In this document: one piece after another, positions 1-9,107 of the stretch
Position numbering within the stretch: the first letter of the stretch is position 1
How the letters are laid out: each line of letters begins with the position of its first letter
Source: Nocardia higoensis
GTDB taxonomy: Bacteria; Actinomycetota; Actinomycetes; Mycobacteriales; Mycobacteriaceae
Assembly: GCF_015477835.1 (NCBI RefSeq)
Contig: NZ_JADLQN010000001.1
Span: 1,116,001-1,180,000, forward strand
Direction of reading: 5' to 3'
DNA: 64,000 nucleotides
The notes under the pieces: model-generated
The model's database searches: none
Seen by the model: only the letters and a program-made list of their open reading frames with translations
What the model was told of the DNA's origin: nothing
Program-made: the position numbers and the translations under genes

Positions 1-30
1 CTGCTGTTCCCGCATCCCGGCAGCCGCTGA
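1..30 (+). CDS. Possible 3' end of an upstream gene (partial)
   Basis: The first frame reads nine residues (LLFPHPGSR) and then stops at TGA. It may be the tail of a gene that begins before the window. Nothing can be said about its function, and the fragment is too short to prove that it is coding. Confidence 0.2.
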   Translation: MLFPHPGSR

Positions 31-255
31 GCCGGTCGGCGCGGAGAGCGCGCGGTGCCGGTCGGCGGCGCGAGAATGTGTTGAAGGCGTGTCTACCGGG
101 CAATTCCTCATGCACTGCGCCGGGGGTGGTGTCGGATTCCGGGGCCCGCCGGGTCGGTACCGGCGGACGAGCCGCGCATCGCGGAAAGCTCGCCCGCCTC
201 CGCAGCGTACGCACTACCCTGAGTTACAGATACCGGTTTCCGAATGGGAGGTCGC

Positions 256-2271
256 GTGCCCAGCACCACCGACGAGGCGGTCGAACAACTTCTCGCCCAG
301 GAAGGCGGCGGCGCCGCACTGGACCAGGTCTTCGCCATGACCGCGGCCGCGGGCGTGATCAGCGCGCTGCTGCTGTGGATCGGTTACCTGCACCGCACCC
401 GGCGCATCACCTGGCTGGGATCGGTGGCCGACCGGGTGGGCGAGGGCATGAACCGGCCCGGCTGGGTAGGCCTGCCGTTGGTGCTGTTCCTGCTGACCAT
501 CGTCACCGCACTCATCGGCTTCATCTGGGACGTCAGCCTGCACATCGGCAACGGCCGCGACGAGGGGCCGCTGGCGAACCCCGCGCACTACTTCATCCTC
601 GTGGGCCTGTTCTTCTTGTTCACCGCGGGCATGACCGCCATCGTGCTGCCGTTGGACGAGAAGCCCGGGCCGGCGGCCGTGCGGATCACCCGCACCTGGT
701 ACGCCCCTGTCGGCGGCATCCTGCTCGCGGCGACCGGCCTGTACGCGCTGATCGGGTTCCCGCTCGACGACCTGTGGCACCGGCTCTTCGGCCAGGACGT
801 CACGCTGTGGGGACCCACTCATCTGATGCTGATCGGCGGTGCGGGACTGTCGCTGGTCGCGGTGCTGCTGCTGGAGTACGAGGGCAGCCGCAACAAGCCC
901 CGTCCCGACGAGCCCGACCCGACGCACGTGCGCGTCCAGCGCGTCTTCGCCTTCGGCGGTCTGCTCATCGGTCTGTCGGTCTTCCAGGTCGAATACGACT
1001 TCGGCGTCCAGCAGTTCCCTCTGGTGCTGCAACCGTTGCTCATCACCGCCGCCGCTACCGTCACCCTGGTCGCGGCGCGGATCGTCCTCGGACGCGGGAG
1101 CACCCTCGCCGTGGTCGCGTTCGCGGTGGTCGTGCGCGGACTGGTGGCCTACCTCGTCGCCGGACCGGTCATCGATGCCCCGCGCAACGTCTTCCCCCTG
1201 TATCTCGGGGCCGCGGTCGTAGTCGAGCTCCTCGCGCTGCTGCCGCTGCACCGCCACCGGATGTGGTGGGGCGCGCTGGCCGGCCTGGGGATCGCCACGG
1301 TGGGTGTGTGGATCGAATCGCGGTGGGTCGCGGCGGTCTATCTCAACCCGTGGCCGATGTCGATGTGGCCGCAACTACTCGCCATGGCCGTGCCGACCGG
1401 AATTCTCGGCGGTGTCGTCGGCGGGATGCTCGGCACGGTGCTGCGCGGCGAGCGGCTGCCACGCCCCGCCGTACGACGAGCGGTCATGGTGGCCGCGGTC
1501 CTGGTCCTCGGCGCCGCCACCGCCAACGGGCTGATCGTCACCGTGCCCGAGAATGCTTCGGCGACGGTCGCTTTGCGCGATACGGCACCGGCGGACGGCG
1601 GTCGCATGGTCGTCGCCGACATCCGTCTGCAACCGGCCGACCTGGTCGGCGACGACCCCGAGTGGGTGCAGATCCTGGCCTGGCAGGGTGGTGTCGACGC
1701 CGACGACGCGGGCAGCGGACTCGTCGTCGACCAGCTCACCCGTGTCGGCGAGGGCCACTACCTGTCCACCCGCCCGGTCCCCGCGGACGGCTCCTGGAAG
1801 ACCATCCTGCGCGTGCACGACGGCCGCACCTATACCGCGCTGCCGATCTACATGGCCGCCGATCCCGGTATCGGCGCCGAGGAGACGCCCGCGCTCGCCG
1901 AATTCCGGCGTTCGTTCGTTCCCGAGATCACCGTGCTGCAACGCGAACGCTCTTTCGACCACCCGGCCTGGTTGTTCGGCGTGGCCTCGCTGGTGGTGTT
2001 GGCGTGCAGCGTGGCGATGGTCTGGGGACTGTCGTGGGGCGCGGCGCGCATCAACGATCGCTACCTCGCCGTTTCGGCGCCTGAGGGACGTGCGCCGGGC
2101 GGTATCGCGACGCCCGTGTCCACCCCGGCAGCGGCGTCGACCCCTTCGCCACCAGCGTCGGCGGGCCCGGTCTCCGCCGGCTCCGGGGGAGGCGACGAGG
2201 CCGAGCGGCCGGCGGTCGAGCACCCCGGCCCCGGACATCGCGAGACCGGCGGCGAGACGGGCGAGCGGTGA
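256..2271 (+). CDS. Polytopic membrane protein with duplicated His/Asp motif, unknown function
   Basis: About 671 residues. I prefer the GTG at 256 over the ATG at 244 because GGGAGG at 246-251 sits four bases before it and overlaps the ATG. The N-terminal half carries about ten hydrophobic segments, starting near residue 27. A polar domain of about 130 residues follows, then one more membrane segment (WLFGVASLVVLACSVAMVWG) and a Pro/Ser/Gly-rich tail. Two copies of a similar motif lie at the ends of membrane segments: D92-x3-H96-x5-D102-x6-P-x-H111 and D172-x2-H175-x5-D181-x5-P-x-H189. Paired His and Asp at membrane borders suggest metal or heme binding, but that is inference. The stop overlaps the next start (GTGA), so it is the first gene of a coupled operon with a cupredoxin-like lipoprotein. 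I do not recognise the family. Confidence 0.85.
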   Translation: MPSTTDEAVEQLLAQEGGGAALDQVFAMTAAAGVISALLLWIGYLHRTRRITWLGSVADRVGEGMNRPGWVGLPLVLFLLTIVTALIGFIWDVSLHIGNGRDEGPLANPAHYFILVGLFFLFTAGMTAIVLPLDEKPGPAAVRITRTWYAPVGGILLAATGLYALIGFPLDDLWHRLFGQDVTLWGPTHLMLIGGAGLSLVAVLLLEYEGSRNKPRPDEPDPTHVRVQRVFAFGGLLIGLSVFQVEYDFGVQQFPLVLQPLLITAAATVTLVAARIVLGRGSTLAVVAFAVVVRGLVAYLVAGPVIDAPRNVFPLYLGAAVVVELLALLPLHRHRMWWGALAGLGIATVGVWIESRWVAAVYLNPWPMSMWPQLLAMAVPTGILGGVVGGMLGTVLRGERLPRPAVRRAVMVAAVLVLGAATANGLIVTVPENASATVALRDTAPADGGRMVVADIRLQPADLVGDDPEWVQILAWQGGVDADDAGSGLVVDQLTRVGEGHYLSTRPVPADGSWKTILRVHDGRTYTALPIYMAADPGIGAEETPALAEFRRSFVPEITVLQRERSFDHPAWLFGVASLVVLACSVAMVWGLSWGAARINDRYLAVSAPEGRAPGGIATPVSTPAAASTPSPPASAGPVSAGSGGGDEAERPAVEHPGPGHRETGGETGER

Positions 2272-2567
2272 CCGCCGACCGCCCCGGGGTCGAACTGCTC
2301 GCCGACCACTCGGTACTGCTGGCGATCCCCGCGTTCCTGCCCGCGGTGGCGCTGGTCGCGGTGATCGTGGTCATCGCGGTGCGTGACCGCCGCGCCGAGG
2401 CGAGGGAGAACAGCGACACCGCCGATATCACCGACACCGCCGACGACGCCCGCGCACCGAATACCGGGAGTCCGGCCACGACCGGCATCGGCGGGGACAC
2501 CGACATCGAGGGCGATGCCGATGCCGCGCGCGGTGATGCTCCGCGCGGACGAGAGGAGAACCGATGA
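2268..2567 (+). CDS. Small single-pass membrane protein
   Basis: 99 residues, starting with a GTG that overlaps the previous stop by 4 bp. One clear transmembrane segment spans about residues 18-41 (rich in Leu, Ile, Val and Ala) and is followed by a basic RDRRAEAR stretch, so the C-terminus is probably cytoplasmic. The rest is a low-complexity tail rich in Asp, Thr, Gly and Ala. It has no catalytic motif. The tight coupling on both sides suggests it is an accessory subunit of the same membrane system. Function unknown. Confidence 0.75.
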   Translation: MTADRPGVELLADHSVLLAIPAFLPAVALVAVIVVIAVRDRRAEARENSDTADITDTADDARAPNTGSPATTGIGGDTDIEGDADAARGDAPRGREENR

Positions 2568-2998
2568 CCCGCAGGTCCGGCCGTTGCGTACCGGCTCGAT
2601 CCGCACCGGCGGCGCTCGCCCTCGCCGTACTCGTCACCGCGGTATGTGCGCTCACCGGCTGCGGCTCCGACAGCTCCCGGGGCGAGGGCGCTGCCCTCGT
2701 CGACGCCACGGCCACCGATCACGGCGGGAACGCGGTCACCGTCGATATCCGGATCGCGGGCGGTTCGGTCACCCCGGTCAACGCGCGGGCCGAGGCGCAC
2801 GTCGGCGAACCGGTGACCCTCGTGATCGACAGCGACACCGACGACGAACTGCACATCCACGCCACACCGGAACACACGTTCACGGTGCGGGCGGGCGCGG
2901 ACCAGCGCTTCACCTTCGCCGTCGACGTCCCCGGACGTGTCGATGTCGAACTGCACCGGGCGAAGGTGACGGTCACGACCATCTACGTGCGCCCTTGA
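2564..2998 (+). CDS. Lipoprotein with cupredoxin-like domain
   Basis: 144 residues. The ATG overlaps the previous stop (ATGA). The N-terminus has basic residues, a hydrophobic stretch and the lipobox-like LTGC near residue 33, so it should be exported and lipid-anchored. The mature part is a small beta-rich domain. A segment near residues 86-106 (DELHIHATPEHTFTV) places three His residues in a loop, as in cupredoxin-like or copper-binding extracytoplasmic proteins. A classical Cys/Met blue-copper ligand set is not evident, so copper binding is only inferred. It is the third gene of a four-gene coupled operon. Confidence 0.8.
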   Translation: MTRRSGRCVPARSAPAALALAVLVTAVCALTGCGSDSSRGEGAALVDATATDHGGNAVTVDIRIAGGSVTPVNARAEAHVGEPVTLVIDSDTDDELHIHATPEHTFTVRAGADQRFTFAVDVPGRVDVELHRAKVTVTTIYVRP

Positions 2999-4323
2999 CC
3001 CTGCTCGCCCACGGCATCGGCGGAGCCGCCGATCTGCCCATCCCGTTCGCCTATGCCGTCGTCGGCGCAGCCTGGGCACTCACGTTCTCCTTCGCCATCC
3101 TCGCCTTCGCCTGGCGAGAACCGCGCCTGGACCCGGACTCGCCCGGGATCGCCCTTCCGTCGCCGGTTCGCGCGTTCTGCGACTCCCCCGCCGTGCGCAC
3201 GATCCTCGCGGCGCTCGGCGTGTCGGTGATGGCATCGGCACTGGCGATCGGGCTGTTCGGGGATCGGGAACCGGCTCGCAATGCCCTGCCCGGCATGGTG
3301 TACATCTACCTGTGGGTCGGGGTGATGGTCGCATCGCTGATCGTGGGCCCGGTGTGGAAGATCGTCTCGCCGGTGCGGGCGGTCCATCGGCTGGGTTGCC
3401 GGGTCGCCGGGCGCGATCCCGCCGATGGGCTGCTGCCGTATCCGGCCTCCTGGGGGACGCGGCCCGCCGCGCTGGGATTGCTGAGTTTCGTGTGGCTGGA
3501 ATCGGCCTCTCCGGAACCGGGTTCGGTGATCGCGGTGACGCTGTGGCTGTTCGGCTATGTCGTGGTGGACCTGGCGGGGTTGGTGGTGTTCGGGACGGTG
3601 TGGGCCGAGCGCGGCGATCCGCTGGAGGTCTACAGCAGTCTGATGGCACGGCTGAGTCCGCTCGCGCGGCGCGGGTCCGGGACCCTGGTCCTGCGGGCTC
3701 CGCTGAACAACCTGGCGGGCGCCCCGGTGGTGGCGGGCATGGTCGCGGTGACGGCGACGCTGCTCGGATCGACCGCGTTCGACAGCCTTTCGGCCTCGGC
3801 GGGTTGGCGTGATCTGGTGCTCGATCTCGGCGGCACGTCGGTTCCGGTCCGGACGCTGATCCACACGGCGGGCCTGCTGGCGGTCATCGGCATCGTGGCG
3901 GGGGTGTTCACCCTCGCCGCCCGCGCCACCGGTGGCGTGTCCCGCAGCGAGCGCAGGCTGCTACCGATTCGATTGGCGCACAGTCTGATCCCGGTCATCG
4001 CCGGTTACGTGGTCGCGCACTACCTGAGCTTTCTGGTGGAGAAGGGACAGGCGACATTGCTCCTGCTGGCCGACCCGTTCGGTCTCGGCTGGTCGCTGCC
4101 GGGCCTGAGCAGCCTCGATGTGCAGTACGTGCTGTCGACTCACCCGGCGGCACTCGGGTCGATCAAGGTGGCGGCGGTGCTGACCGGGCACATCCTCGGT
4201 GTCGCCGCCGCACACGACCGATGCCTGGAGTTGTTACCCACCCGGCATCGGTTGACCGGTCAGCTCGCATTGATGCTGACGATGGTCGGATTCACCTTCA
4301 CAGGTCTGTATCTGCTGTTCTGA
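2995..4323 (+). CDS. Polytopic membrane protein, unknown function
   Basis: About 442 residues when started at the TTG at 2995, which overlaps the lipoprotein stop (TTGA). The reading frame stays open much further upstream, but that part lies inside the two preceding genes and has no membrane character. The protein has about ten to twelve hydrophobic segments from residue 18 to the C-terminus (last segment MLTMVGFTFTGLYLLF), with short loops and several loop histidines (AHYLSFL, THPAAL, AAAHDR). I do not recognise the family. Operon position suggests it works with the membrane protein at 256-2271 and the cupredoxin-like lipoprotein. Confidence 0.8.
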   Translation: MTLLAHGIGGAADLPIPFAYAVVGAAWALTFSFAILAFAWREPRLDPDSPGIALPSPVRAFCDSPAVRTILAALGVSVMASALAIGLFGDREPARNALPGMVYIYLWVGVMVASLIVGPVWKIVSPVRAVHRLGCRVAGRDPADGLLPYPASWGTRPAALGLLSFVWLESASPEPGSVIAVTLWLFGYVVVDLAGLVVFGTVWAERGDPLEVYSSLMARLSPLARRGSGTLVLRAPLNNLAGAPVVAGMVAVTATLLGSTAFDSLSASAGWRDLVLDLGGTSVPVRTLIHTAGLLAVIGIVAGVFTLAARATGGVSRSERRLLPIRLAHSLIPVIAGYVVAHYLSFLVEKGQATLLLLADPFGLGWSLPGLSSLDVQYVLSTHPAALGSIKVAAVLTGHILGVAAAHDRCLELLPTRHRLTGQLALMLTMVGFTFTGLYLLF

Positions 4324-4398
4324 CCCCTTTCCCGATGTCAGGCCGCGTTCAAGCGGTCAGCGACCGGCGAGCGGCACACTCCGACCGCGGCCCACTCG

Positions 4399-4436
4399 TC
4401 AATCAATGCTTGTATCACTGATTGAAACATGTTCTA
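4399..4436 (+). promoter_or_regulatory. KstR-type operator with adjoining inverted repeat
   Basis: Positions 4423-4436 read TGAAACATGTTCTA, a perfect match to the published KstR consensus TnnAACnnGTTnnA. It ends 52 bp before the fadD17-like ATG. An additional inverted repeat, TCAATCA (4399-4405) and TGATTGA (4419-4425), overlaps its left edge and may be part of the promoter or a second site. fadD17 belongs to the KstR regulon in M. tuberculosis, which makes the match credible. Confidence 0.72.
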
Positions 4437-4488
4437 CTTTCGAACCAAGCGAGCACTTGCTTCGCCGAGCTCGGATCGGAGGTCTTCC

Positions 4489-6084
4489 ATGTCCCTGACC
4501 ATGCAACAACTGCTGGCGCAACACACAGAACGCGACAACCTCGCCGTCGTCCACGACACCGGCGACGGCCGACAGCTGCGATGGACCTGGAAGGAATACA
4601 TCGAACGCGCGTCCCGGCAGGCAGCGACGATCATCGAACACCTCGACACCCGCCGCCCCCTGCACGTGGGCGCCCTGCTGGGCAATACGCCCGCCATGCT
4701 CACCGCCATCGCGGCAGCCGCGCTGGGCGGATACGTGCTGTGCGGGATCAACGACACGCGGCGCGGCGGCGGCCTGCTGGCCGACATCACCACCGCGGAC
4801 GTACAGATTCTGTTGACCGACGCCGAACACCGGCACCTGCTCGATCACCTGGACCTGGCGACCGTCCGTGTGATCGACGTCGACGACAGCCGATGGCAGC
4901 ACCGATGCGACGGCGCCGGGGCACTGACACCGATCCACCGAGCCCAGCCGGCCGACCCGTTCATGATGATCTTCACCTCGGGCACCAGCGGCGATCCCAA
5001 GGCTGTTCTCGTCTCCCACCACATGGTGGTTTTCGCGGGCCGCAACCTCGTGGACAGATTCGGGCTGGACAGTGGCGACGTCTGCTATCTCGCCATGCCG
5101 ATGTTCCACTCCAACGGCATCGTCGCGGGTTTCGCCCCCGCCGTCACGGCGGGCGCGACCATGGCGCCGAGCAAGTTCTCCGCCTCCGGATTCCTCGACG
5201 AGATCCGCTCCTACCGAGCGACCTACATGAACTACGTCGGCAAACCTCTCGCCTACGTACTCGCCACCCCGGCCCGACCCGACGACTCCGAGAACACCCT
5301 GCGTGTGGCTTTCGGTAACGAGGCGTCGGACCAGGACATCGAGCGGTTCTCCCAACGGTTCGGTGTTCGGGTGGTCGACGCCTTCGGCTCCACCGAGAAC
5401 GCGGTGATCATCATCCGCGAGGAGGGCACTCCGCCCGGATCGGTCGGACGCGGTCTGCCCGGCGTCGCGATCTACCACAGCGATCCGATCGCCGAGTGTC
5501 CGCCGGCGGTCTTCGACGACCACGGAGTGCTGACCAACCCCGACGCCGCCATCGGCGAACTCGTCAATACCGCGGGCGCCGGATTCTTCTCCGGCTACTA
5601 CAACAACGAGGAAGCATCCGCGGAACGGATGCGCGCCGGGATCTACTGGTCCGGAGATCTCGGCTACAAGGACTCCGACGGCTGGATCTACCTCGCCGGC
5701 CGCACCGCGGACTGGATGCGCGTCGACGGCGAGAACCTGACCTCGGCACCGATCGAGCGGATACTGCAGCGCCACCCCGACATCAGCCGCGTGGCGATCT
5801 ACCCGGTCCCCGACGATCTGGTCGGCGACCAGATCATGGCGGCGATCGTGCCGCGATCCGGATCACGGCTCGACCCAGGCGAATTCGGCGAATTCCTCAC
5901 CCGCCAGGAGGATCTGTCACCGAAGGCATGGCCGCGGTTCGTGCGGATCGCCACCGAACTCCCGACCACCGCCACCAACAAGATCCTCAAACGCGTACTG
6001 GTGTCCGAGGGAACCGACGTGCGCTCCGACATCCTGTGGACTCGGCTCGGCCGCGAACACGCCTATCGTGTGGTGGGAGATTGA
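4489..6084 (+). CDS. fadD17: FadD17-like steroid side-chain acyl-CoA synthetase
   Basis: 531 residues, adenylate-forming acyl-CoA ligase (ANL family). It would join a carboxylate to CoA through an acyl-adenylate. The P-loop motif MMIFTSGTSGDPKAV is at about residues 159-173. The SGDLGY and RTADWMRVDGEN motifs precede the C-terminal subdomain, and a lysine in the TNKILKRVL region matches the catalytic lysine. I chose the ATG at 4489 because CGGAGG lies just upstream; the ATG at 4429 falls inside the KstR box. The overall pattern (early QQLLAQHTERDN, then GDNTP-like and GYVLCGIN segments) resembles mycobacterial FadD17, which activates C5 steroid side chains. Substrate assignment rests on that similarity plus the KstR-type box. 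The downstream reductase and SDR genes are convergent, so not in its operon. Confidence 0.82.
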   Translation: MSLTMQQLLAQHTERDNLAVVHDTGDGRQLRWTWKEYIERASRQAATIIEHLDTRRPLHVGALLGNTPAMLTAIAAAALGGYVLCGINDTRRGGGLLADITTADVQILLTDAEHRHLLDHLDLATVRVIDVDDSRWQHRCDGAGALTPIHRAQPADPFMMIFTSGTSGDPKAVLVSHHMVVFAGRNLVDRFGLDSGDVCYLAMPMFHSNGIVAGFAPAVTAGATMAPSKFSASGFLDEIRSYRATYMNYVGKPLAYVLATPARPDDSENTLRVAFGNEASDQDIERFSQRFGVRVVDAFGSTENAVIIIREEGTPPGSVGRGLPGVAIYHSDPIAECPPAVFDDHGVLTNPDAAIGELVNTAGAGFFSGYYNNEEASAERMRAGIYWSGDLGYKDSDGWIYLAGRTADWMRVDGENLTSAPIERILQRHPDISRVAIYPVPDDLVGDQIMAAIVPRSGSRLDPGEFGEFLTRQEDLSPKAWPRFVRIATELPTTATNKILKRVLVSEGTDVRSDILWTRLGREHAYRVVGD

Positions 6085-6159
6085 TCAGACCACGCGCTGC
6101 CCTGATCGACATCCCTGCCGACCGGTGACACCGAACAGGCATCGACACCCCGACCGGGA

Positions 6160-7227
6160 TCAGTGCGCCGCGGGCGCGGAGATCAGCGGAAGCTGCGCCG
6201 CGGTCAGGATGCCCGGTGCCGCGGCGACCACCGCGGGCACCGCGTTCACGATCCGCATGGCCGTACCGACCAGGGTGGCGTAGTTGTGGTCGCCGTTGCG
6301 GCTGGAAGCCACCAGATCCAGCGCGTACGACGGCTCCCCGGTGATCCGGACCTGGTAACAGCCCTGCGGATGGGTGGGCTGCGGCCACTGCGGACACAGA
6401 TCCGGCCGCAGCCGGGTGACGTGCTCGAGCACCGTCACCACCCGATCCCCCACCATGCCGCGCACCTCGAAGCGCAGCGCCGCGGCGCTGCCCGCTTCGA
6501 TGTGCCCGGTCGCGATGTCGAACGACTCCGGCGCGGGCGCGCGCTCGTAGATCTCGGTGACCGCGTCCAGTTCCACCCCGATCCCGGCGGCCAGCTGGCG
6601 CACCACGCTACCCCAGGCCAGCGAGAGCACGCCGGGCTGCAACAGCATGGGCGTCTCGTCCAGCGGACGACCGAAGCCCATGATGTCCACCATGACCGCG
6701 CGGTTGTCATAGCTGGCGTAGTCGACGATCTCCAGGCAGCGCACCTGCTCCACGGACAGGCAGGTGCCGGTGAGCGCCAGGGGCAGCAGGTCGTTGGCGA
6801 AGCCGGGATCGATGCCGTTGACCCACAACGTCGATCCGCCCGCGGCCGCGGCCTCCTCGACCGGGCGCAGCAGCTCGTCCGGCAGCACGCCGTAGGGGTA
6901 TTGGAAGAAGACCGGCGCACAGGCCACCACATCGATCCCGGCACGCAGAATCGTCGCGAGTTCCTGCACCGCGTCGAACAGGCGGTTGTCGGTCATGACG
7001 CAGTAGACGACGCAGTCCGGCTTCGCCGCGAGCAGCGCGGCGGTGTCGGTCGTCGCCGCGACGCCGACGGGATCGGGTAAGCCGGCCAGGGTGGCCGCGT
7101 CCATCCCGGCCTTGGCGTCGGAGCTCACCCGCACACCGGCGAGCTCCAGGTCGGGGTGGGCGAGAATGCCGGCCAGGGCATGCCGTCCCACATTGCCGGT
7201 ACCGAAGAGCGTTACGCGAAATGTCAT
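6160..7227 (-). CDS. NAD(P)-dependent dihydrodipicolinate reductase-like oxidoreductase
   Basis: 355 residues. A Rossmann nucleotide-binding motif, [11 protein letters not shown], is at residues 8-18, as in the DapB N-terminal domain. The long C-terminal part follows the pattern of the 2,4-diaminopentanoate dehydrogenase/DapB-like family that is abundant in mycobacteria and nocardiae ([17 protein letters not shown] near residue 140). The family reduces or oxidises diverse substrates, and none can be named here. The start overlaps the stop of the SDR gene by 4 bp (ATGA), so the two are translationally coupled and probably act on the same catabolic pathway. Confidence 0.82.
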   Translation of the reverse strand: MTFRVTLFGTGNVGRHALAGILAHPDLELAGVRVSSDAKAGMDAATLAGLPDPVGVAATTDTAALLAAKPDCVVYCVMTDNRLFDAVQELATILRAGIDVVACAPVFFQYPYGVLPDELLRPVEEAAAAGGSTLWVNGIDPGFANDLLPLALTGTCLSVEQVRCLEIVDYASYDNRAVMVDIMGFGRPLDETPMLLQPGVLSLAWGSVVRQLAAGIGVELDAVTEIYERAPAPESFDIATGHIEAGSAAALRFEVRGMVGDRVVTVLEHVTRLRPDLCPQWPQPTHPQGCYQVRITGEPSYALDLVASSRNGDHNYATLVGTAMRIVNAVPAVVAAAPGILTAAQLPLISAPAAH

Positions 7228-8018
7228 GTCAGATCCGGGATCGGGAGTTCGAAATTGGGCGCGATCAGCCCGCCGTCGGCCTCGAGCACCTTGCCGGTGA
7301 GGTAGGCGCCCGCGGGCGAAGCCAGGTAGAGCGCGGCCGCGGCGATGTCCTCGGGAGCGCCGAGGCTGTGCAGCGGGGTGTGTTTCTCGATCTCAGCGCG
7401 CATACCGGGATCGCCCGCGACGATGTCGAGCGCCGAGGTGTGGATGGCGCCGGGCGCGATGGCGTTGACCCGGATCCGCGGGTTCAGGTCCAGTGCGGCC
7501 AGCCGGGTGTAGTGCGCGAGCGCGGCCTTGGCCGTGCCGTAGGCGGCGAAGGCGCGGCCGGGCAGCCTGCCCATGGCGGAGGTGATGTTGATGATGGACC
7601 CGCCGCCCGCGCTCGCCAGGATGTGCGGCACGGCGGCGCGGGTGAGGGCGTGCGCGGTGCCGACATTGAAGTCGAACGCCGCCGTCAGCGCTTTCGGGGT
7701 GAGGTCGAGCAGCGGGGTGGGCGGGGCGCCGCCGACATTGTTGACCACGATGTCGAGCCGGCCGAACCGGGCGACGGCGGCGTCGGCGAGTCCGGCCACG
7801 GCGTCCAGATCGCTCAGGTCCGCCGCGACCACGTGGGCCTGCCTGCCGCACGCGGTGACCTGCTCGGCGACTCCGCGCAACTGATCCTGCGTGCGTGCCG
7901 AGATCAGCACGTCCGCGCCCGCCTCCGCGAAAGCGAGGGCGATGGCGGCCCCCAGCCCGCGGCCCGCGCCGGTGACGACGGCGACCTTGCCGTCCAGCCG
8001 GAACCGATCGAGAATCAT
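7224..8018 (-). CDS. Short-chain dehydrogenase/reductase
   Basis: 264 residues, classical SDR. The cofactor motif TGAGRGLG is at residues 16-23, DL at 68-69 and NNVG at 93-96. The catalytic triad is Ser147, Tyr160 and Lys164 (YGTAK), and PGAIHT follows. The C-terminal VLEADGG is typical of FabG-like members. The ATG has a strong GAGGAGGGG site. It is the first gene of a two-gene operon with the DapB-like reductase and diverges from the IclR regulator, which probably controls it. The substrate is unknown; a role in lipid or steroid breakdown is suggested only by the neighbouring fadD17-like gene. Confidence 0.88.
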   Translation of the reverse strand: MILDRFRLDGKVAVVTGAGRGLGAAIALAFAEAGADVLISARTQDQLRGVAEQVTACGRQAHVVAADLSDLDAVAGLADAAVARFGRLDIVVNNVGGAPPTPLLDLTPKALTAAFDFNVGTAHALTRAAVPHILASAGGGSIINITSAMGRLPGRAFAAYGTAKAALAHYTRLAALDLNPRIRVNAIAPGAIHTSALDIVAGDPGMRAEIEKHTPLHSLGAPEDIAAAALYLASPAGAYLTGKVLEADGGLIAPNFELPIPDLT

Positions 8019-8047
8019 GCCCCTCCTCAGGGTCAGCGAACCTGCGT

Positions 8048-8082
8048 CGAATATTCGTCACAGACTTGACTAATATTCGTCA
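8048..8082 (+). promoter_or_regulatory. Phased repeat operator in the SDR/IclR divergent promoter
   Basis: AATATTCGTCA occurs at 8050-8060 and again at 8072-8082, 22 bp apart, so two DNA turns. The first copy lies in the palindrome CGAATATTCG (8048-8057). The second lies in TGACTAATATTCGTCA (8067-8082), a 16-bp palindrome apart from one mismatched pair. This is the expected arrangement for a dimeric or tetrameric regulator, most likely the adjacent IclR protein. Confidence 0.6.
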
Positions 8083-8145
8083 TAGTACGAACCGATGCGC
8101 GCGGAACACAAGGGATCGCGGGCAATTCACCTCCGGAGGTCAACC

Positions 8146-9021
8146 GTGGATCGCTCGCCCTCACCGCCCACCCGGCGGGTGCTGGATGTGCTCACCTTGC
8201 TCGCGGACGCCCGCGAGGCGTTGCCGGTCGCCGCGGTGGCCGATCGGCTCGGGCTGGCCCGCGCCACGGTCACCGCGATCCTGGCCGAGCTGGACGAGGC
8301 GGGCTGGGCGCAGCGCGACGCCGGACGCCGCTACCGGCTCGGTCCCGCCCCCGCCGCACTGTTCGGCGGCCCCCCACCGGATGGTCCCCCGGATGCCGCG
8401 ATCGCCGACGCGCTCGCCACCCTGGTGGCCCGCACCGGCGCGGGCGCCACCCTGAGCCGGGTGGACAGCAGCGGCCTCACCGTGCTGGCGGTGCGCCACG
8501 GACCGGACCGAGCCATCGCGGGAGTCCCCTTGGGCCATCGCATACCGGTCCACTATCCGGCGGGCGCGGCGGTGCTGCCGTGGCGCCCGGGAGCCGAACT
8601 GCGGCGTTGGCTGGCCGGCGCACCGGACGCCGAGCGAACGAACGCCGCCGCCCTGCCCGCGCTGGTCCGCGAGCGCGGGGTCGCGGTGTTCGGGCCGCGC
8701 CCCGAAGACGCGAACACCGTCGAGTTGCTCGCCGATCTGCTCACCGCGCTGGGACCGGAGATGCTCGAACCGCACCTGCGCACCCGGACCCTGCGCCGTC
8801 TGAGCGAGCTCACCGCGCGGCCCTATACCGCCGCCGACCTGGACTCCCCGGATCCGCTGCCGGTCAGCTACCTGGCGGCGCCGGTGTTCGACCAGGGGGT
8901 GGCGACGCATGAGGTGCAGTCGGGGCCGTTGCGCTCGGCGGCGACGCGCGCGGAGCGCGACGAGTACGTGGCCGCCACAATCGCCGCGGCGCAACAGATC
9001 AGCGCGGCCTTCGCATCCTGA
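8146..9021 (+). CDS. IclR-family transcriptional regulator
   Basis: About 291 residues from the GTG at 8146, preceded at 6 bp by CCGGAGG (8133-8139). A start at 8095 would add 17 residues without a ribosome site. The N-terminus carries a winged helix-turn-helix (residues about 9-62: RVLDVLTLLADAREALPVAAVADRLGLARATVTAIL). The C-terminal part is an effector domain, somewhat divergent from canonical IclR, with GVPLGHRIPVHYPAGAAVLPW resembling the usual GxxxPLHxTAxGKA segment. It probably represses or activates the divergent SDR/reductase operon through the repeats at 8048-8082. The effector is unknown. Confidence 0.82.
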   Translation: MDRSPSPPTRRVLDVLTLLADAREALPVAAVADRLGLARATVTAILAELDEAGWAQRDAGRRYRLGPAPAALFGGPPPDGPPDAAIADALATLVARTGAGATLSRVDSSGLTVLAVRHGPDRAIAGVPLGHRIPVHYPAGAAVLPWRPGAELRRWLAGAPDAERTNAAALPALVRERGVAVFGPRPEDANTVELLADLLTALGPEMLEPHLRTRTLRRLSELTARPYTAADLDSPDPLPVSYLAAPVFDQGVATHEVQSGPLRSAATRAERDEYVAATIAAAQQISAAFAS

Positions 9022-9107
9022 ACACGGGATAACCGGCCGCGACGAGCAGTCCGGTCGATCTCTCCGTGAACCGATGAATTCTCGCCGTCCGCACCGTCCA
9101 CAGTGAC

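Noticed and set aside
4441-4460. KstR2-type motif (AnCAAGnnCTTGnT) in CAAGCGAGCACTTG
   Set aside because: The CAAG and CTTG halves are 6 bases apart instead of 2. The perfect KstR box nearby explains the promoter better.
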